A stretch of 64,000 nucleotides of DNA from Pinus tabuliformis (Eukaryota > Streptophyta > Pinopsida > Pinales > Pinaceae). The stretch's first letter is position 1; every line of letters starts with the position of its first letter. Location of the stretch: NCBI GenBank assembly GCA_031772625.1, contig CM062807.1:1147165007-1147229006 (forward strand), written 5' to 3'. The notes below the pieces were generated by a model. It searched no databases, was not told where the DNA came from, and was given only the letters and a program-made list of their open reading frames with translations. This document shows, in pieces, positions 10,276 through 21,990 of this stretch. The translations under genes were made by a program, and so were the position numbers.

Positions 10276-11411
10276 GGCATGAAAAATGGTGAAATGGAGA
10301 AGTAAGAAGAAGCACATGAAGCAAGGTAAATAAATTATAGTACTGTGTGTACAAAATTGGCAAACAAAATGTAGTATTGTTTAGTTCATGAAGTATGTCA
10401 ACATATTACTCAACAATGTCAAACCTTGCAAGATGCTATGAAAAGTTAAAACCTACATGTTATCCTAACTTGGAAACGTTGAAATTCACAAGAAATAGAA
10501 AGAGAACAAACAAAAAAAACACAAACCCAAATTTTGTGGTAGAGAGAAGAATAAAGTAGAGGACAAATTATTCAAGTGAAGCATAATGCTAGAGAGGGTG
10601 ACCCCAAGAACAAGTGCACTAGAGAGAATAAATTCAAGAACAAGACAACACACCACTTGATAGGTTCCCTTCATAAAATTACTTTATTAAGAATGAAAAG
10701 GAATCGGGTTATAATAAAAATACAGATGAATGTTGTGTATGTATACACAAATTTAAAAGTAGGGTGCTTTCTCCAAGAGAGGGTATAAACCTACATGCAC
10801 AAGGTTGGACTTAGTCAAAACCTAGAAAGATAATGATGCTAGTACAAAATAAGGTCAATGGTGGTTGAAAGTGAAGGTTATAAGCCACCCTTTTAAATAG
10901 GGAACATGACCCACATTATTACAACTTTGGCCATTGGATGTATTAGAAAAAATAATTGGTTTCCCTATTCCATGTCATGCACTACCAAATTTTCAAGAAC
11001 ATAGTGCCAACTAAATTCCACACCTTATGACATAGAATAATAATTTTACTCCAATGACATAACAACAACAACACAACAATAGGTCACACTTAGACACCAA
11101 TCTCAATAGATCATTTCTCTCTTGCTACCGCGATTATTAATAAGGAATAGTAGTTGGCCCAACAAAACTACCCAACACTACTCTCCCACAAATTCAAAAT
11201 AATACTTGTGACTTATTTCAAAGACATATATGATTACCATAGAATACCTTTCTTGCCATCAACCTCACAATTGGTCTTTCCATCTCCTTTTAATGATATA
11301 AACCAATTTTTAATAGATAACTCATATTGCAGTGTATTATGGGAATCAATGAATTTCAAGCTAGAAGACTTGAATGTTGATGTGTATTTTCGCCATAAAT
11401 GATGGGCCACA
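10276..11411. other. Unannotated spacer before the G-patch LTR locus
   Basis: Moderately AT-rich, with only short ORFs and no recognisable domain. It holds a TATA-like stretch near 10890 (TTTTAAATAGGG) without other promoter context. The five bases before the next LTR are CCACA (11407-11411). Confidence 0.5.
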
Positions 11412-12695
11412 TGATCCAAAATGGATTTTGGATAGACTCCTAAGTCTAAGTGTTCCTCACAGAGGAAAAAATGAAAGTCCAAGGAAGTTACTAGAACCAC
11501 CCCCATTGTAGAGATCGTCTCATTCTGAATCTACTGCAACTTGAATGGGAAAAAATGGACTTAGGATGCAGAAGTTGTCATAAAATGAAGCTGCCCTTTA
11601 TCCTTTGGAAAAAGGGGCAAAATCGTCTAAAAATGGGTCCTAAAAACCTTCTCGAGAGGCAAAAACATGAATAAATAGCAGAAAACAGGCCTATCGGAGG
11701 TCAAACCAACTTTGCACAGGAGCCATCGGATCTGGCTGATCAACGGTCCAGATTTGATTGGCACATCACAATTAGCGGCGACAGGCAGAGGCTATCGAAG
11801 GTAGACATGCAATAGGATCGGGCCGATGCGATGGTGCGATCACCGAAATCGGTGGATCAGCATCGGCGATGGCATGGGGCTTAAGGCGGGACCCCGGGTC
11901 GATACATATGCGATTGTGATCGACCGCATCGCAATATCGCATCGGAGCTACACAAACGAGCGGGGTCGACACAAATATGGCTTGCAACAACTGGACTCGA
12001 TAGGGTTATAGGTGATATTTTATATATTTTAAAATCCGAAAAATGGCATTTTCCTTTGTATTTCGCATTTCTGCCAAATAAAGGAATTACAAAGGAAATG
12101 TGCCCGATGTGATGAAACCGGACCCGAAAGGGTTTATGAATGCATATGTATAACATTTCAAGTCTGCCATAAAGCCATTTTGAGAGAATTTCAATGTTTT
12201 AATGTATTTCCCAAATACAAAGGGAAACCACGAAACGAGCGGGATTTTGGGTGGGCCGTAGGCAGTAAGTGGTTTTGGCTGAGCTCTGCTTGAGCCCATA
12301 CATTAGCTGCCATGTGGCTAGGCGCCAGAGAGAGAAAACCACCCTTTTCAGGCAGTTAACCCCCGTACGCATGAGCCGCACGAAATAGATCTCAACCGTT
12401 GGATCAAGATCACTCAGATCAACGGTGGAGATGCGATAGTGATTTAAAAGGTGGACCCGATGGAATATAGGGTGGAATTCATAATATTTGAAGTTCGATG
12501 AACAATGATTCGGCGGATTTTTCCTGTGTTTTACAGTGTTTCTCTGTGTAAACAAAAAACACTATTTTTATGGATTTCAAAGGCTTGATGGTCCCTTCTG
12601 TTGCAGAACAGGTGGCCACCTCCCCTGAAGACGTTATGCCATGATTGTTAATGCTCAGAAGGGGGATTTGAGTGGAGAGAGGCCAGGAGCCAGAG
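11412..12695 (+). repeat. LTR1 of G-patch element, 5' part
   Basis: Starts TGATCCAAAATGG like LTR2 at 29149 and runs parallel to it until the chromovirus insertion, then resumes at 18564. Relative to LTR2 it lacks about 60 bases after 11644, apparently lost between two short CCTT-containing direct repeats. The segment 11760-12000 is notably GC-rich and rich in CGAT motifs for this window. The short ORFs there are not supported as genes. Confidence 0.85.
12691..12695. repeat. Target-site duplication CAGAG (left) of the chromovirus
   Basis: CAGAG immediately precedes the LTR start TGTTGGG and is repeated at 18559-18563 after the 3' LTR. A 5-bp duplication is normal for gypsy integrase. Confidence 0.92.
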
Positions 12696-13027
12696 TGTTG
12701 GGTCCTTATAATACTAGTGATTACCCCATTACTATTGTAGTTGTATCCCTTATTAATATTGTTGTGCCCCTATTGTCCCCATATTGTTATTACTGTGCCC
12801 CATAGAATCCCTCTATTGTTATTTTTGTGTCTTTATATTATTATTGTTAGGTCGGCTAGGTTATATTGTGACTCCTTAGACTCCTATATATAGAAAGGAG
12901 GTTTTGTCATTTAAATCATCCAAGAATTGTTCATTTATGTAATGTAAAGGAGGTTGCCCCCTCGAAGAGGCTGAATTCTAAGGCGTTGATCTATCTTTTC
13001 TAACTTTCTTGAGCTGGTTTCATAACA
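12696..13027 (+). repeat. 5' LTR of chromovirus
   Basis: Runs TGTTGGGTCC to TTTCATAACA. It contains a TATA box (CTATATATAG, 12884-12893) about 140 bases before the LTR end, the expected Pol II promoter of the element. It matches 18229-18558 closely. Confidence 0.95.
12884..12893 (+). promoter_or_regulatory. TATA box in chromovirus LTR
   Basis: CTATATATAG is followed by AAAGGAGG. The same motif is kept in the 3' LTR near 18417-18426. The position in the second half of the LTR fits U3/R promoters. Confidence 0.65.
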
Positions 13028-13029
13028 TT

Positions 13030-13041
13030 TGGTATCAGAGC
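13030..13041 (+). promoter_or_regulatory. Chromovirus primer-binding site (tRNA-iMet)
   Basis: TGGTATCAGAGC lies two bases after the 5' LTR, a perfect match to the common plant initiator-Met primer sequence. Confidence 0.93.
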
Positions 13042-13706
13042 TTTGGATTCTAGGATTTCGCTGCTCCAAATAGGTCATCATGCAATTTTTGCTATAACTT
13101 TTTTTCTACGACGTTTCAAAAGTTAAAAAAAAAACCCATTTGAGAAGAGATCGCGTTGAACCTTTGTGCCGAATTTAAGAGCTTTTCGCGCTATATTTAC
13201 AGAGATATGATCTGAGGAAGTTGGTCTTTTTGCAGACTCCTGAATTACATTCCAAACAGGTGACCTGGGGAAAATAGTCATAACTTTCTCTTTGAGCATC
13301 GGATTGAAATTTCGTAAGAAGGTACAGAAAGAGAACAGACTGTAGTTTCTTGTATATATTTTTCAAAGCCAAAGGTCGAAACAGTGACTCGTGGAATGTC
13401 GTACAAGTTCGCTCTACTGAACTAGTCTATAATCAGGTCACTGTGGGAGATTTCACATAACTCTTCCTTGGAGAATCCAATTTGGATCAGAATGGTGGCA
13501 TTGGAAATAGGACATAGAGGGATACTTCAGGTCGCAATTTCAGAATAGGATGATCCGAAAGTACAGAGATACAACAGAGAAAATATCGAGCTCCTACAAA
13601 GTGAAAAAAGGTGTGTAGATTTTTTTAAATTTTTGTTTAAGCTTGGTTTGAAAATTTATTATGAAGGAATTCAAAGGGAATAGTAGAGCATTATTATCGG
13701 TAACTG
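13042..13706 (+). other. Chromovirus untranslated leader
   Basis: About 665 bases between primer site and gag start, with no supported ORF. It would hold packaging signals, which I cannot identify by eye. Confidence 0.6.
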
Positions 13707-15161
13707 ATGCCCCAAGGAAAGAAAATTCAAACACCTAGTAAGCAACCTGAAAGCTCTAGCATGACTCATGAAGAAGAGGAAGAAATGCTACATGATATAT
13801 CAAAATTACAAGACCAAGTGCAACAATTGTCACTCTCACAAAAGCTAACAGAAGCTAAGATAAATGGCGTGGAATCTAAGATAAAGGGCATGGAAGATAA
13901 GATGTACGATTTGAAGAGAGACATGGCAGATTTGAAGACAGATTTGAAGACAGACATGGCAGATTTGAAGACAGATTTGATAAATTTTCTACAAGAAATA
14001 CTTGCTAATGGTGAAAAGGTAGTAAAGGAAAATCATGATGTGAACAAAAGAAATGTTAATCATGATTTCATAGACTCTAATGTGGGATCGAAGACCCACC
14101 ATATTCCAAAAATAGATATGAGGAAGTTTGATGGCAAGGATCCCGCAACATGGATATTACAGATGAAGCAATTTTTCGATCTCAATAATGTGCAAAACAC
14201 ACAAAAGGTACCTATTGCAACTTTATATTTGGAACCAAATCAGTTTGTATGGTATCAATGGCTTTGTGCTCGTAAACAAATTATCACTTGGACAATTTTT
14301 ACGGAAGAATTGACAGCACATTATGAGGATACAAAAAGCAACACTTTTTTTAGCCAATTGATAAGTCTCAAACAAAAGGGTTCAATAATGGAGCACATTG
14401 AGGAGTTCCAAAAATTGAACATAAGGGTAAAAAATATTCCAGAGGAGCATAGGATTGATGTTTTCATAGGGACTTTAAAGGATAATATACAACATGATGT
14501 TCACCTTTGGGAACCTGATTCATTAGAGAAGGGATTCAGGTTAGCAAGAAAAATGGAAAGCAAAATTATGGCAACCAAGAAGCATACCACTCACAACTAT
14601 AAAGATGGAAGTGTTGTTGCTCCTAGTCTTCCACAACCTATAAGGTTGACACCACAACAATTGGAAGAAAAAAGAACAAAAGGGCTCTGTTATAGTTGTG
14701 ATAGCAAATACACTAAAGGTCATAAGTGTGCTGAGAAGAAATTATTCTACATAGATTGTGAAGAGGAAGAAGAAAAGGAGCAAGAAAGGTCAAAAGAAGA
14801 GGATATATTCCAGGAACAAAGCCTAGATAAAGAAGAAATGAATCCGACCATATTTGATAATGCATTGGCGGGAATTAGCACTCCTCAAACCATTAAGATA
14901 GAAGGACAAATCGAGAAGAAAAAGGTAATAGTGTTGATTGATTCAGGAAGTACCCACAATTTTATTCATTGTAAGGTAGCAAAAGAATTAAATTCCTTCT
15001 TATATCTGGCACCAGAGTGTCAAGTGATGGTTGCAAATGGAGGAACAATAAATTGCTCTGGAAAGTGCCATAATATCAAGCTGTCCATGGGAGAATATGT
15101 ATTGACTAGCCCAATGCTTTTCATTCCAATGGGAGGTGGTGATGTTGTACTAGGAGTCTAA
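13707..15161 (+). pseudogene. Chromovirus Gag and protease (first open segment, ends at a premature stop)
   Basis: Open for 484 codons from ATG at 13707. An N-terminal coiled coil (residues about 25-105) contains short repeats of the ADLKTDLKTDM type. A retrotransposon gag block follows (RKFDGKDPATWILQMKQFF, about residues 145-280). A zinc-knuckle-like CYSCDSKYTKGHKC sits near residue 330. An acidic linker precedes the retropepsin site VLIDSGSTHNFIH (near 14933-14970). The segment ends at TAA 15159-15161 inside the normal VVLGVxWLQSLG motif, and the frame continues beyond it without shift. This is a point nonsense mutation in gag-pol, probably Gln to stop, not a gene end. Gag forms the particle, and protease with intact DSG would process it. 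Confidence 0.92.
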
Positions 15162-16928
15162 TGGCTACAATCCTTGGGTACAATAGCTTTTAATTTTCAA
15201 GAACTTTTCATGAAATTTTCTGTGGAAGGAAAGGAAGTTGAATTAAGGGGTATTGTAGGGAAACCGGGAAAGATAATCAACTTTAACGGTATGACAAAGC
15301 TTCTAAAAAAGGAACAAAGAGGTGTAATTGCACAATTATGTTCGCTAGATGTTTCCTCATTGGAATCATCTATTTCTCCAGATCTCCAAAAAGTCTTGGA
15401 AAACCATTCCAAGGTATTTGAGACTTGCAAAGGTCTCCCACCTATTCGTGATCATGATCATGCTATTCATCTGATTCTAGGAAGTGTTCCTCCAAACATA
15501 AGGCCATAGAGATATCCCTATGCCCAAAAGAGTGAAATTGAACGTATGGTTGCAGAAATGCTAGAGGCTGGTATAATTCAACCGAGTCAAAGTTCTTTCT
15601 CTGCTCCAGTAGTATTGGTGCACAAGAAGGATGGATCATGGCGCATGTGTCCGGATTATAGGGACCTCAACAAGCTCACTATTAAAGATAAGTTTCCCAT
15701 TCCTGTCATTGATGAATTACTGGATGAATTGCATGGATCAATTTACTTCACCAAGTTGGATCTTCGTTCAGCATATCATCAAATCAAAATGAAGACTGAA
15801 GAAATTACGAAAACAACATTTAGAACTCATGAGGGTCATTATGAATTTTTGGTCATGCCTTTTGGCCTTACCAATGCACCTTCAACATTTCAAGGTTTAA
15901 TGAATTCCATTTTCAAACCATTCCTTAGAAAATTTGTGTTAGTATTTTTTGATGATATACTAATCTACAACAAGTCTTGGAAGGATCATGTTGAACATGT
16001 TGACAGGGAGCTACAACTATTGGAGGATAAACAATTATATGCAAAAAGATCCAAATGTTTCTTTGGAGTACAAGAGGTGGAATATCTGGGTCATATTGTA
16101 TCTCATGAAGGAGTTAAGGTAGACCCTAGCAAAATTAAAGCCATTAAGGAATGGAAAATCCCCAGATCCGTAAAGCATCTGCGAGGATTTCTCGGGTTGA
16201 CAGGGTATTATCGCAAGTCTGTTAAGATTTATGGAAGAATAAAAGCACCTCTAATAACATTATTGAAGAAAGATGCATTTTCATGGACTCCAGAAGCAAC
16301 AAAGGCCTTCGAACATCTTAAAGAGGCAATGTGCCAAGCACTGGTCTTAGCTACACCGAACTTCACAAAAACCTTTATTGTGGAATGTGATGCTTCAGGA
16401 AATGGAATTGGTACTGTTTTAATGCAAGATGAAAGACCCATTGCTTTTGAAAGTCATCCAATCAAGGGAAAGTTTTTACACAAAGCTATTTATGAGAAGG
16501 AAATGTTGGCAATAATCCATGCACTTAAGAAATGGCGACCCTACCTAATGGGAAGACACTTCAAGGTAAAAACAGATCATGATAGCCTTAAATACTTTTT
16601 AGAACAAAGATTATCCTCTGAAGAGCAACAAAAGTGGGTCACAAAGATGTTGGGTTATGACTTTGAAATCATCTACCAAAAAGGGAAGCAAAATGTGGTG
16701 GCAGATGCACTCTCAAGAAAGGATGAGGATGTGGAAGAATTGTTGTGCGCCATTTGTATTACCCAACCAGATTGGATAAACGAAGCAAGGGAGGAATGGA
16801 AAAATGACGAAGAAGTGTGGGCACTTATTCGAAATTTACAACAAGATTCCAGTACGTCTGATACATTTAGCTGGCAAAATAATTCGTTATGGTACAAAGA
16901 TAGCTTATACCTCTGTAAGAATTCCTAG
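15162..16928 (+). pseudogene. Chromovirus reverse transcriptase and RNase H
   Basis: Continues the gag frame. A stop at 15507-15509 falls just before the RT (NIRP-stop-RYPY). RT proper runs from about 15540: SFSAPVVLVHKKDGSWRMC, TKLDLRSAYHQI, LVMPFGLTNAPSTFQ and catalytic FFDDILIY near 15947-15970. RNase H begins about 16375 with VECDASGNGIGTVLMQ, then EKEMLAIIHALKKWRPYL and TDHDSLKYFL, and it ends with GKQNVVADALSRK. Another stop lies at 16926-16928. The catalytic residues of RT and RNase H are intact between stops. Confidence 0.93.
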
Positions 16929-18199
16929 CTAAAACAAAAGATTCTTATGGAATTGCACACTTCTCCCTTAGGAGGTCACTTAGGATTTTTAAAAACTTAC
17001 CACAGGGTTAAGAAGGAAATTTTTTGGGATGGCCTTAAATTGGATATTCAAAAGTTTGTGGCGGAATGTTTGGTTTGCCAACAAAATAAAGTTGAAACAA
17101 TTAAGACATCGGGTCTATTACAACCTTTATCCATTCCAAGCCAACGTTGGGAGGAGGTTTCAATGGATTTTATCACAGGTTTGCCCAAGTTTGAGGGAAA
17201 GAGTGTCATCATGGTGGTAGTTGACAGACTTACCAAGTATGCACACTTTTGTGCATTATCACATCCATTTAAAGCTAGTACAGTTTCTACTGTATTTATG
17301 GAAACAATTCAAAAGCTACATGGAAACCCAAAGATTATTGTAAGTGACAGAGATCCCATTTTCACTGGAAATTTTTGGACATAATTATTTTCTTGTCTTG
17401 GTACTCAGTTAGCTCATATCTCATCTTATCATCCTCAATCTGATGGAAAATTGAGATAGTAAACAAATGTTTGGAAGGATATCTTCGTTGCTTTGTATCT
17501 GATAAACAGACACAATGGGTCAAATGGTTGCCTCTAGCTGAATGGTGGTATAACACTTCCTTCCATACAGCAACAAAAATTACCCCATTTATGGTACTTT
17601 ATGGATATCATCCACCATCCATCACATCATATTTAAGAGAAAATTCTAAGGTTCAAGCAGTGGAACATCACATCGAACGTCAACAACAAGTCCTCCAACT
17701 CTTAAAAGATAACCTCGTGTTGGCACAGAATAGAATGAAACAACAGGCAGATCAACATCGCAGCGAAAGAAGTTTTGATGTAGGTGATTGGGTATTCCTA
17801 CGACTACAACCATATAAGAAAATGTCCCTCAAGCAAGCTAAGAAGGATAATAAATTATCACCAAAGTATTATGGGCCGTACAAGGTGTTGCAAAAGATTG
17901 GTACTATGGCATACAAATTGGAGCTTCCTGTAGCTTCTCGATTGCACCCAATTTTCCATGTTTCATGTTTAAAGAAGGTTATAGGTGACAAGCTCCCAGC
18001 TCAAACAATATTGCCAGAACTTGACGAGGAAGGAAAAATTATATTGGAACCGGAAGTAGTCACAGAAACAAGAACTCGACAGCTACAAAATCGATCAATT
18101 TTGGAGTATCTTATCAAGTGGAAGAACTTATCCGCTGAAGATTCCACGTGGGAGGATGAGAATTTTATACAAAAGCATCCAGAGCTACTCAAGCATTGA
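16929..18199 (+). pseudogene. Chromovirus integrase with chromodomain
   Basis: The HHCC zinc domain (HTSPLGGHLGFLKTYHRVK to CLVCQQNK) lies at 16953-17090. The catalytic core has DFITGLPK (first Asp near 17166), SDRDPIF (second Asp near 17346), and YHPQSDG near 17430 followed by ATTGAGATAG, which preserves the Glu region in a shifted frame. A stop at 17382-17384 and a one-base frameshift near 17445 break it. From 17471 the frame stays open to the true end, with the GPYKVLQKIG module, HPIFHVSCLKK, and a chromodomain (about 18060-18190) with YLIKWKNLSAEDSTWEDE. The chromodomain targets insertion to chromatin in this lineage. Confidence 0.93.
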
Positions 18200-18215
18200 G
18201 GACAACACTTTTTTT

Positions 18216-18228
18216 AAGGAGAGGGGCA
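18216..18228 (+). promoter_or_regulatory. Chromovirus polypurine tract
   Basis: AAGGAGAGGGGCA lies immediately before the 3' LTR start. It is the purine-rich primer for plus-strand synthesis, and the position is diagnostic. Confidence 0.88.
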
Positions 18229-18558
18229 TGTTGGGTCCCTATAATACTAGTGATTACCCCATTACTATTGTAGTTGTATCCCTTATTAATATTGTTGTGC
18301 CCCTATTGTCCCCATATTGTTATTACTGTGCCCCATAGAATCCCTCTATTGTTATTTTTGTGGCTTTATATTATTATTGTTAGGTCGTCTGGGTTATATT
18401 GTGACTCCTTAGACTCCTATATATAGAAAGGAGGTTTTTTCATTTGAATCATCCAAGAATTGTTCATTTATGTAAGTAAAGGAGGTTGCCCCCTCGAAGA
18501 AGCTGAATTCTAAGGCATTGATCTATTTTTCTATCTTTCTTGAGCTGGTTTCATAACA
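18229..18558 (+). repeat. 3' LTR of chromovirus
   Basis: TGTTGGGTCC to TTCATAACA, followed by the CAGAG target duplication (18559-18563). It differs from the 5' LTR by scattered substitutions and two one- to two-base indels. Confidence 0.95.
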
Positions 18559-18563
18559 CAGAG

Positions 18564-19248
18564 AGCCCAAGAAGAGGAAATGAATAGACAATGTTAATTG
18601 GCTTTATAGCCACAAAATGACAGAGACAGAGAGAGTTGTTGGTAAAACAGAGAATAAGCAGGCAGCGTAGAAGCAAAAAAAGAGCCAGAGAGAGCGAAAG
18701 CTAATGTGCAGAGCAGCCAAGGGAGTCTTTGGATTCACTTGGAGGTCCAGTGAAAAACTAGAGAGCTGAAGGTTGCAGAAAAGTAAGAGCCAGAGCCAAG
18801 AGCGAGAGCCGAGAGCCAGAAAGCTGAGAGCTTCAAGAGACAGGGAGAGATGGTGTTTTGAGCCCATTGTTCCTATGTAAAATAGTGGAGTTAAGCCAAA
18901 GAGCTTGTAAAACGACTTTGCCATAAACCCAGAGAGCCTAGTCGAGTTGACTAAAGCTCAAGGAGATGTAGCCTAATAGTTTTGGGTGAACTCCATATGA
19001 AGTTGTTGTCCTATGTGTTTATTATTTGCTACATTGTTTTCACTATTACATGTATTTACATATCAGAACAAACAACATATTTTAAAACACATAAATAGTT
19101 AAAATAACCATAAGCATACACCTTATTTTCAAGCACATATTTAATTCCACATTGGTTAATCATAAAGACTTGGGAATATTTAAGCTTTGGAAGTGGAAGA
19201 GGTTCTTGTAAGTTAGACAAGAAGCCCAAGTGCCCCATTTTCAGATCA
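18564..19248 (+). repeat. LTR1 of G-patch element, 3' part
   Basis: Resumes the alignment with LTR2 (30485-31169) exactly after the chromovirus target duplication and ends TTTTCAGATCA. It is rich in GAGAGCCAGAG-like short repeats at 18590-18850. The open frames on the opposite strand here follow from that composition. Confidence 0.85.
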
Positions 19249-19250
19249 GG

Positions 19251-19262
19251 TGGTATCAGAGC
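19251..19262 (+). promoter_or_regulatory. Primer-binding site of G-patch element copy A
   Basis: TGGTATCAGAGC follows the LTR end after a GG spacer. This perfect initiator-Met-type site identifies the upstream repeat as a 5' LTR and gives plus-strand orientation. Confidence 0.9.
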
Positions 19263-19544
19263 CAGGTTTTATTAATCCCACCTTCAAAGGAGGTTATATC
19301 AGAATGCTTGATTGATAGAGAAAAGATTGCTTGTCTAAAAGGTGTTTAAACAGTCAAAGTTTGATTGTATACTTGTTTGCAGATTGGCTATTGTTTGAGT
19401 TTGCAGAAGTGAAGGGAAATCTATTGATAGCTTAGTCTAGGAAGGGCAAGGAGGAAGAAGGGCTGAAGGCATTCTTCTACCCCAAAGGACCTCAAAGCAA
19501 TCCCTGAAGCACAAGAGGTTTGCTGCAAAAGATTGCTTAAATAA

Positions 19545-19558
19545 CACTACAACAAAAC
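19545..19558 (+). repeat. Left terminal inverted repeat of CACTA element
   Basis: CACTACAACAAAAC, perfectly complementary to 26937-26950. The outer CACTA pentamer is the superfamily hallmark. Confidence 0.9.
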
Positions 19559-19569
19559 CCTGTGATTAG

Positions 19570-21290
19570 CATCCCTTTTTGCTTCCTTTTTTGCATATAG
19601 TGTCCATTTTTGGTGCTATTTGTGTCCATTTATCAAATATGGTGCAAAACTTGATGCAAATTTTGCACCGAGTTTTGCACCAAGTCTTACATCAAGTTTA
19701 GCACCAGGTATTGTAATAGGTTTTGCACCAGATTTTACACCAACTTTTACACTAGGTTTTACGCCAGTTTTTGTGCCATCCTTTGCATCGTGTTTTGCAT
19801 CAAGTTTGGCACCTAATTTTGTTTTACTAACTTTTTCATCCTTTATTGCATCCACTTTTTGCACCTACACTTGCATCAACTTTTTCATCATCTCTTGCAT
19901 CCTCTTTTGCATCATTTTTTGCATCCATTTTTGCATCACTTTTTGCATCCCCTTTGTGCCAAGTTTTGCATCAAGGTTTGGGTCTAGTTTTTCATCTAAT
20001 TTTGTATCCACTTTTACATCTTGTTTTTCATCCATATTTACATCCTCTTTTTCATCTGTTATTGTGTCCACTATTGCATCCATTTTTCTTGTGCCATTTT
20101 TTGCACCTAGTTTGACACCTCCCTTTGCACCCTTTTTTGCTTCTAAATTTGCATCCACGATTGCATCCTCATATGCATATAGGTTTTCATAGACTTTTAC
20201 ATCTATTTTTGCATCCATTTTTGTATCCACTTTTGCGTCAAGATTTGTGTCAGGTTTTGTGTCTCATATTGCATATACTTTTGCATCGAATTTGTTGCAT
20301 CAACTTTTGCATCCCTTTTTGCATCTTATTTTGCATCTTCAATTTCTTATTTTTTTGCATCTATCCTTACATCCACTTTTTTTGTGACACAATTTGTGCC
20401 ACGTTTTGTACTTATTGTTGTACCCACTTTTTCTTCCAATTTTGCATCCATCTTCACATCCTCTTTTGCATAAAATATTGCATCTATTTTTACATCCACT
20501 TTGTGTTGGGTTTTGTGTGTAATTTTGTATCTTATTTTTCATGTACTTCCATTGCATCCATATTTTGCATCCAATTTTGTTTTTCCTGTTGCACCCGTGT
20601 TTGCATCCACTTTTACATCCACTTTTACATCCCTTATATCATATTGTCTTGCATCTAAGTTTGTGTCTTTTTTTGTTTCCGTTATTACATCCACTTTCTC
20701 ATCCACTTTTGTTGTGCTATGATTTGTGCCATATCTTATTCCTATCTTTGCAACCCACATTTTCTTCCATTTTTGCATCCTCTTTTGTGTCCAAGTTTAC
20801 GTCAAATATTGTTTATGTTTTTTGCATCCCATTTTGAATCTACTTTTACATCCACTTTTGATTCGTCCAATTTTGCAACTAATTTTGTGTCTTGCACTAT
20901 TGCACCCATGTTTGGTCCATGTTTACATCCCTTTTAGTATCCAAGTTTTCCTCCTTTTTGCATTCAAGTTTGTGTCTTTTTTTACATTCGTTGTTGTATC
21001 CACATTTGTTTCACCACAATTCATGCTAAGTTTTATGCTACTATTGCTCCCATGTTTTCTTCCACTTTTTCATCCATATTTCCATCCTATTTTGTGTCCA
21101 AGTTTGCATCAACTATTGCATCTACTTTTTCATCCACTTTTGTGTCAATTTTTCTATCTTGTTTTGCATCTACTTATGTTCTGTCCACTCTTCATCCAAT
21201 TTTATGTCTATTTTTGCCCCCATTTTTTTTGTTCACTTTTGCATCCCTTTTCCAACACACATCATATTTTTTGCATTGATCATATTTCTT
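19570..21290 (+). repeat. Left subterminal array of 12-nt motif
   Basis: About 1.7 kb of near-continuous variants of TTTTGCATCCAC or TTTTGCACCAAG, four to five per 60 bases. Spacing is mostly 12 with occasional 13-15 nt. In known CACTA elements short subterminal motifs bind the element's TnpA-type protein, and this array may be an extreme form of that. The 12-nt period keeps several frames open on both strands (for example 19620-20192 plus and 20230-19865 minus). These give repetitive products and are not called genes. Confidence 0.85.
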
Positions 21291-21299
21291 ATGACATTG

Positions 21300-21867
21300 A
21301 AAATTATGAACAACTGATGACAATGTCAATAATTATAACGATGATGATAATGAAGATGATGACAATGACATGAATTGCGATTGTTATGATAATGACAATG
21401 ATGATAAAGAAAATGGGGGTTACAATGACAATGATGATGACGATGCTAATGACCTTGGCAATTCTTCCCAATTTTTAAATGTTGTCATGGTCATAATCAT
21501 AATCATTGTATTTTGCGTCGTCTTCCAAGTCATCATCATATGAGCATCATTATTATTATTTTCATCTTGGTCATCATCAACAACAATAATAACATGATGA
21601 TGATTATGATGTTCATGATGAAGATGGAAACAATTATGATAGAAATTATGTTGATTATGATGATGGGGATGATGACAATTATAATGACGATGATAATGGT
21701 AGTGATGATGATGATCATCAATCATCTCTAAAAAATAAAGTTGTTATTTCTCTTGCATATATCATGTGTCCTAACAACCCTTTTCGAGCACTCGTAACAT
21801 TTTTTGGGTTGGTGATATTTCTTACGATACCTATAATTATGAACAATTGACGACAATGTTCATAATC

Positions 21868-21910
<43 letters not shown>

Positions 21911-21990
21911 AATGATGACAATAATGATGACGATGATGGCGGAGATGATGACGATAATGAAGATGATGACACTCCCTCTAAACTAGGGAG
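21300..21990. repeat. GAT/ATG trinucleotide-rich block, internally duplicated
   Basis: Imperfect GATGAT, GACAAT and CATCAT runs, with a pure GAT run near 21868-21900. The segment starting ATTTCTTATGACATTGAA at 21286 reappears, diverged, near 21818 (ATTTCTTACGATACCTAT). Each is followed by GATGAT repeats, so the block looks like a roughly 530-base duplication. Open frames here are His/Met/Ile-rich repeat products. Confidence 0.75.

Larger units (their letters stand above)
12696..18558 (+). mobile_element. Ty3/gypsy chromovirus, near complete, 5.86 kb
   Basis: Two LTRs of 332 and 330 bp (12696-13027, 18229-18558), a tRNA-iMet primer site, one gag-pol reading frame, a C-terminal chromodomain, a purine tract and a 5-bp target duplication are all present. 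The order gag-PR-RT-RH-IN-chromodomain defines plant chromoviruses. About ten differences plus indels between the LTRs, by eye, suggest roughly 97 per cent identity, so it is younger than its host LTR. Four in-frame stops and one frameshift disable the polyprotein. Confidence 0.95.

Noticed and set aside
9873..10280. 135-codon minus-strand ORF
   Set aside because: It lies in a purine-rich low-complexity tract, and the product is Ser/Leu/Phe-rich without a domain. Its end overlaps the Penelope-like domain in a wrong frame.
11772..12555. Cluster of short ORFs on both strands, partly repeated at 29491-30100
   Set aside because: GC-rich LTR sequence of the G-patch element. Frames are not conserved between the two LTRs and carry no domain.
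19620..21373. Several plus-strand ORFs of 70-215 codons in the left CACTA array
   Set aside because: Open in several frames and on both strands at once because of the 12-nt period; repetitive composition; no start context or domain.
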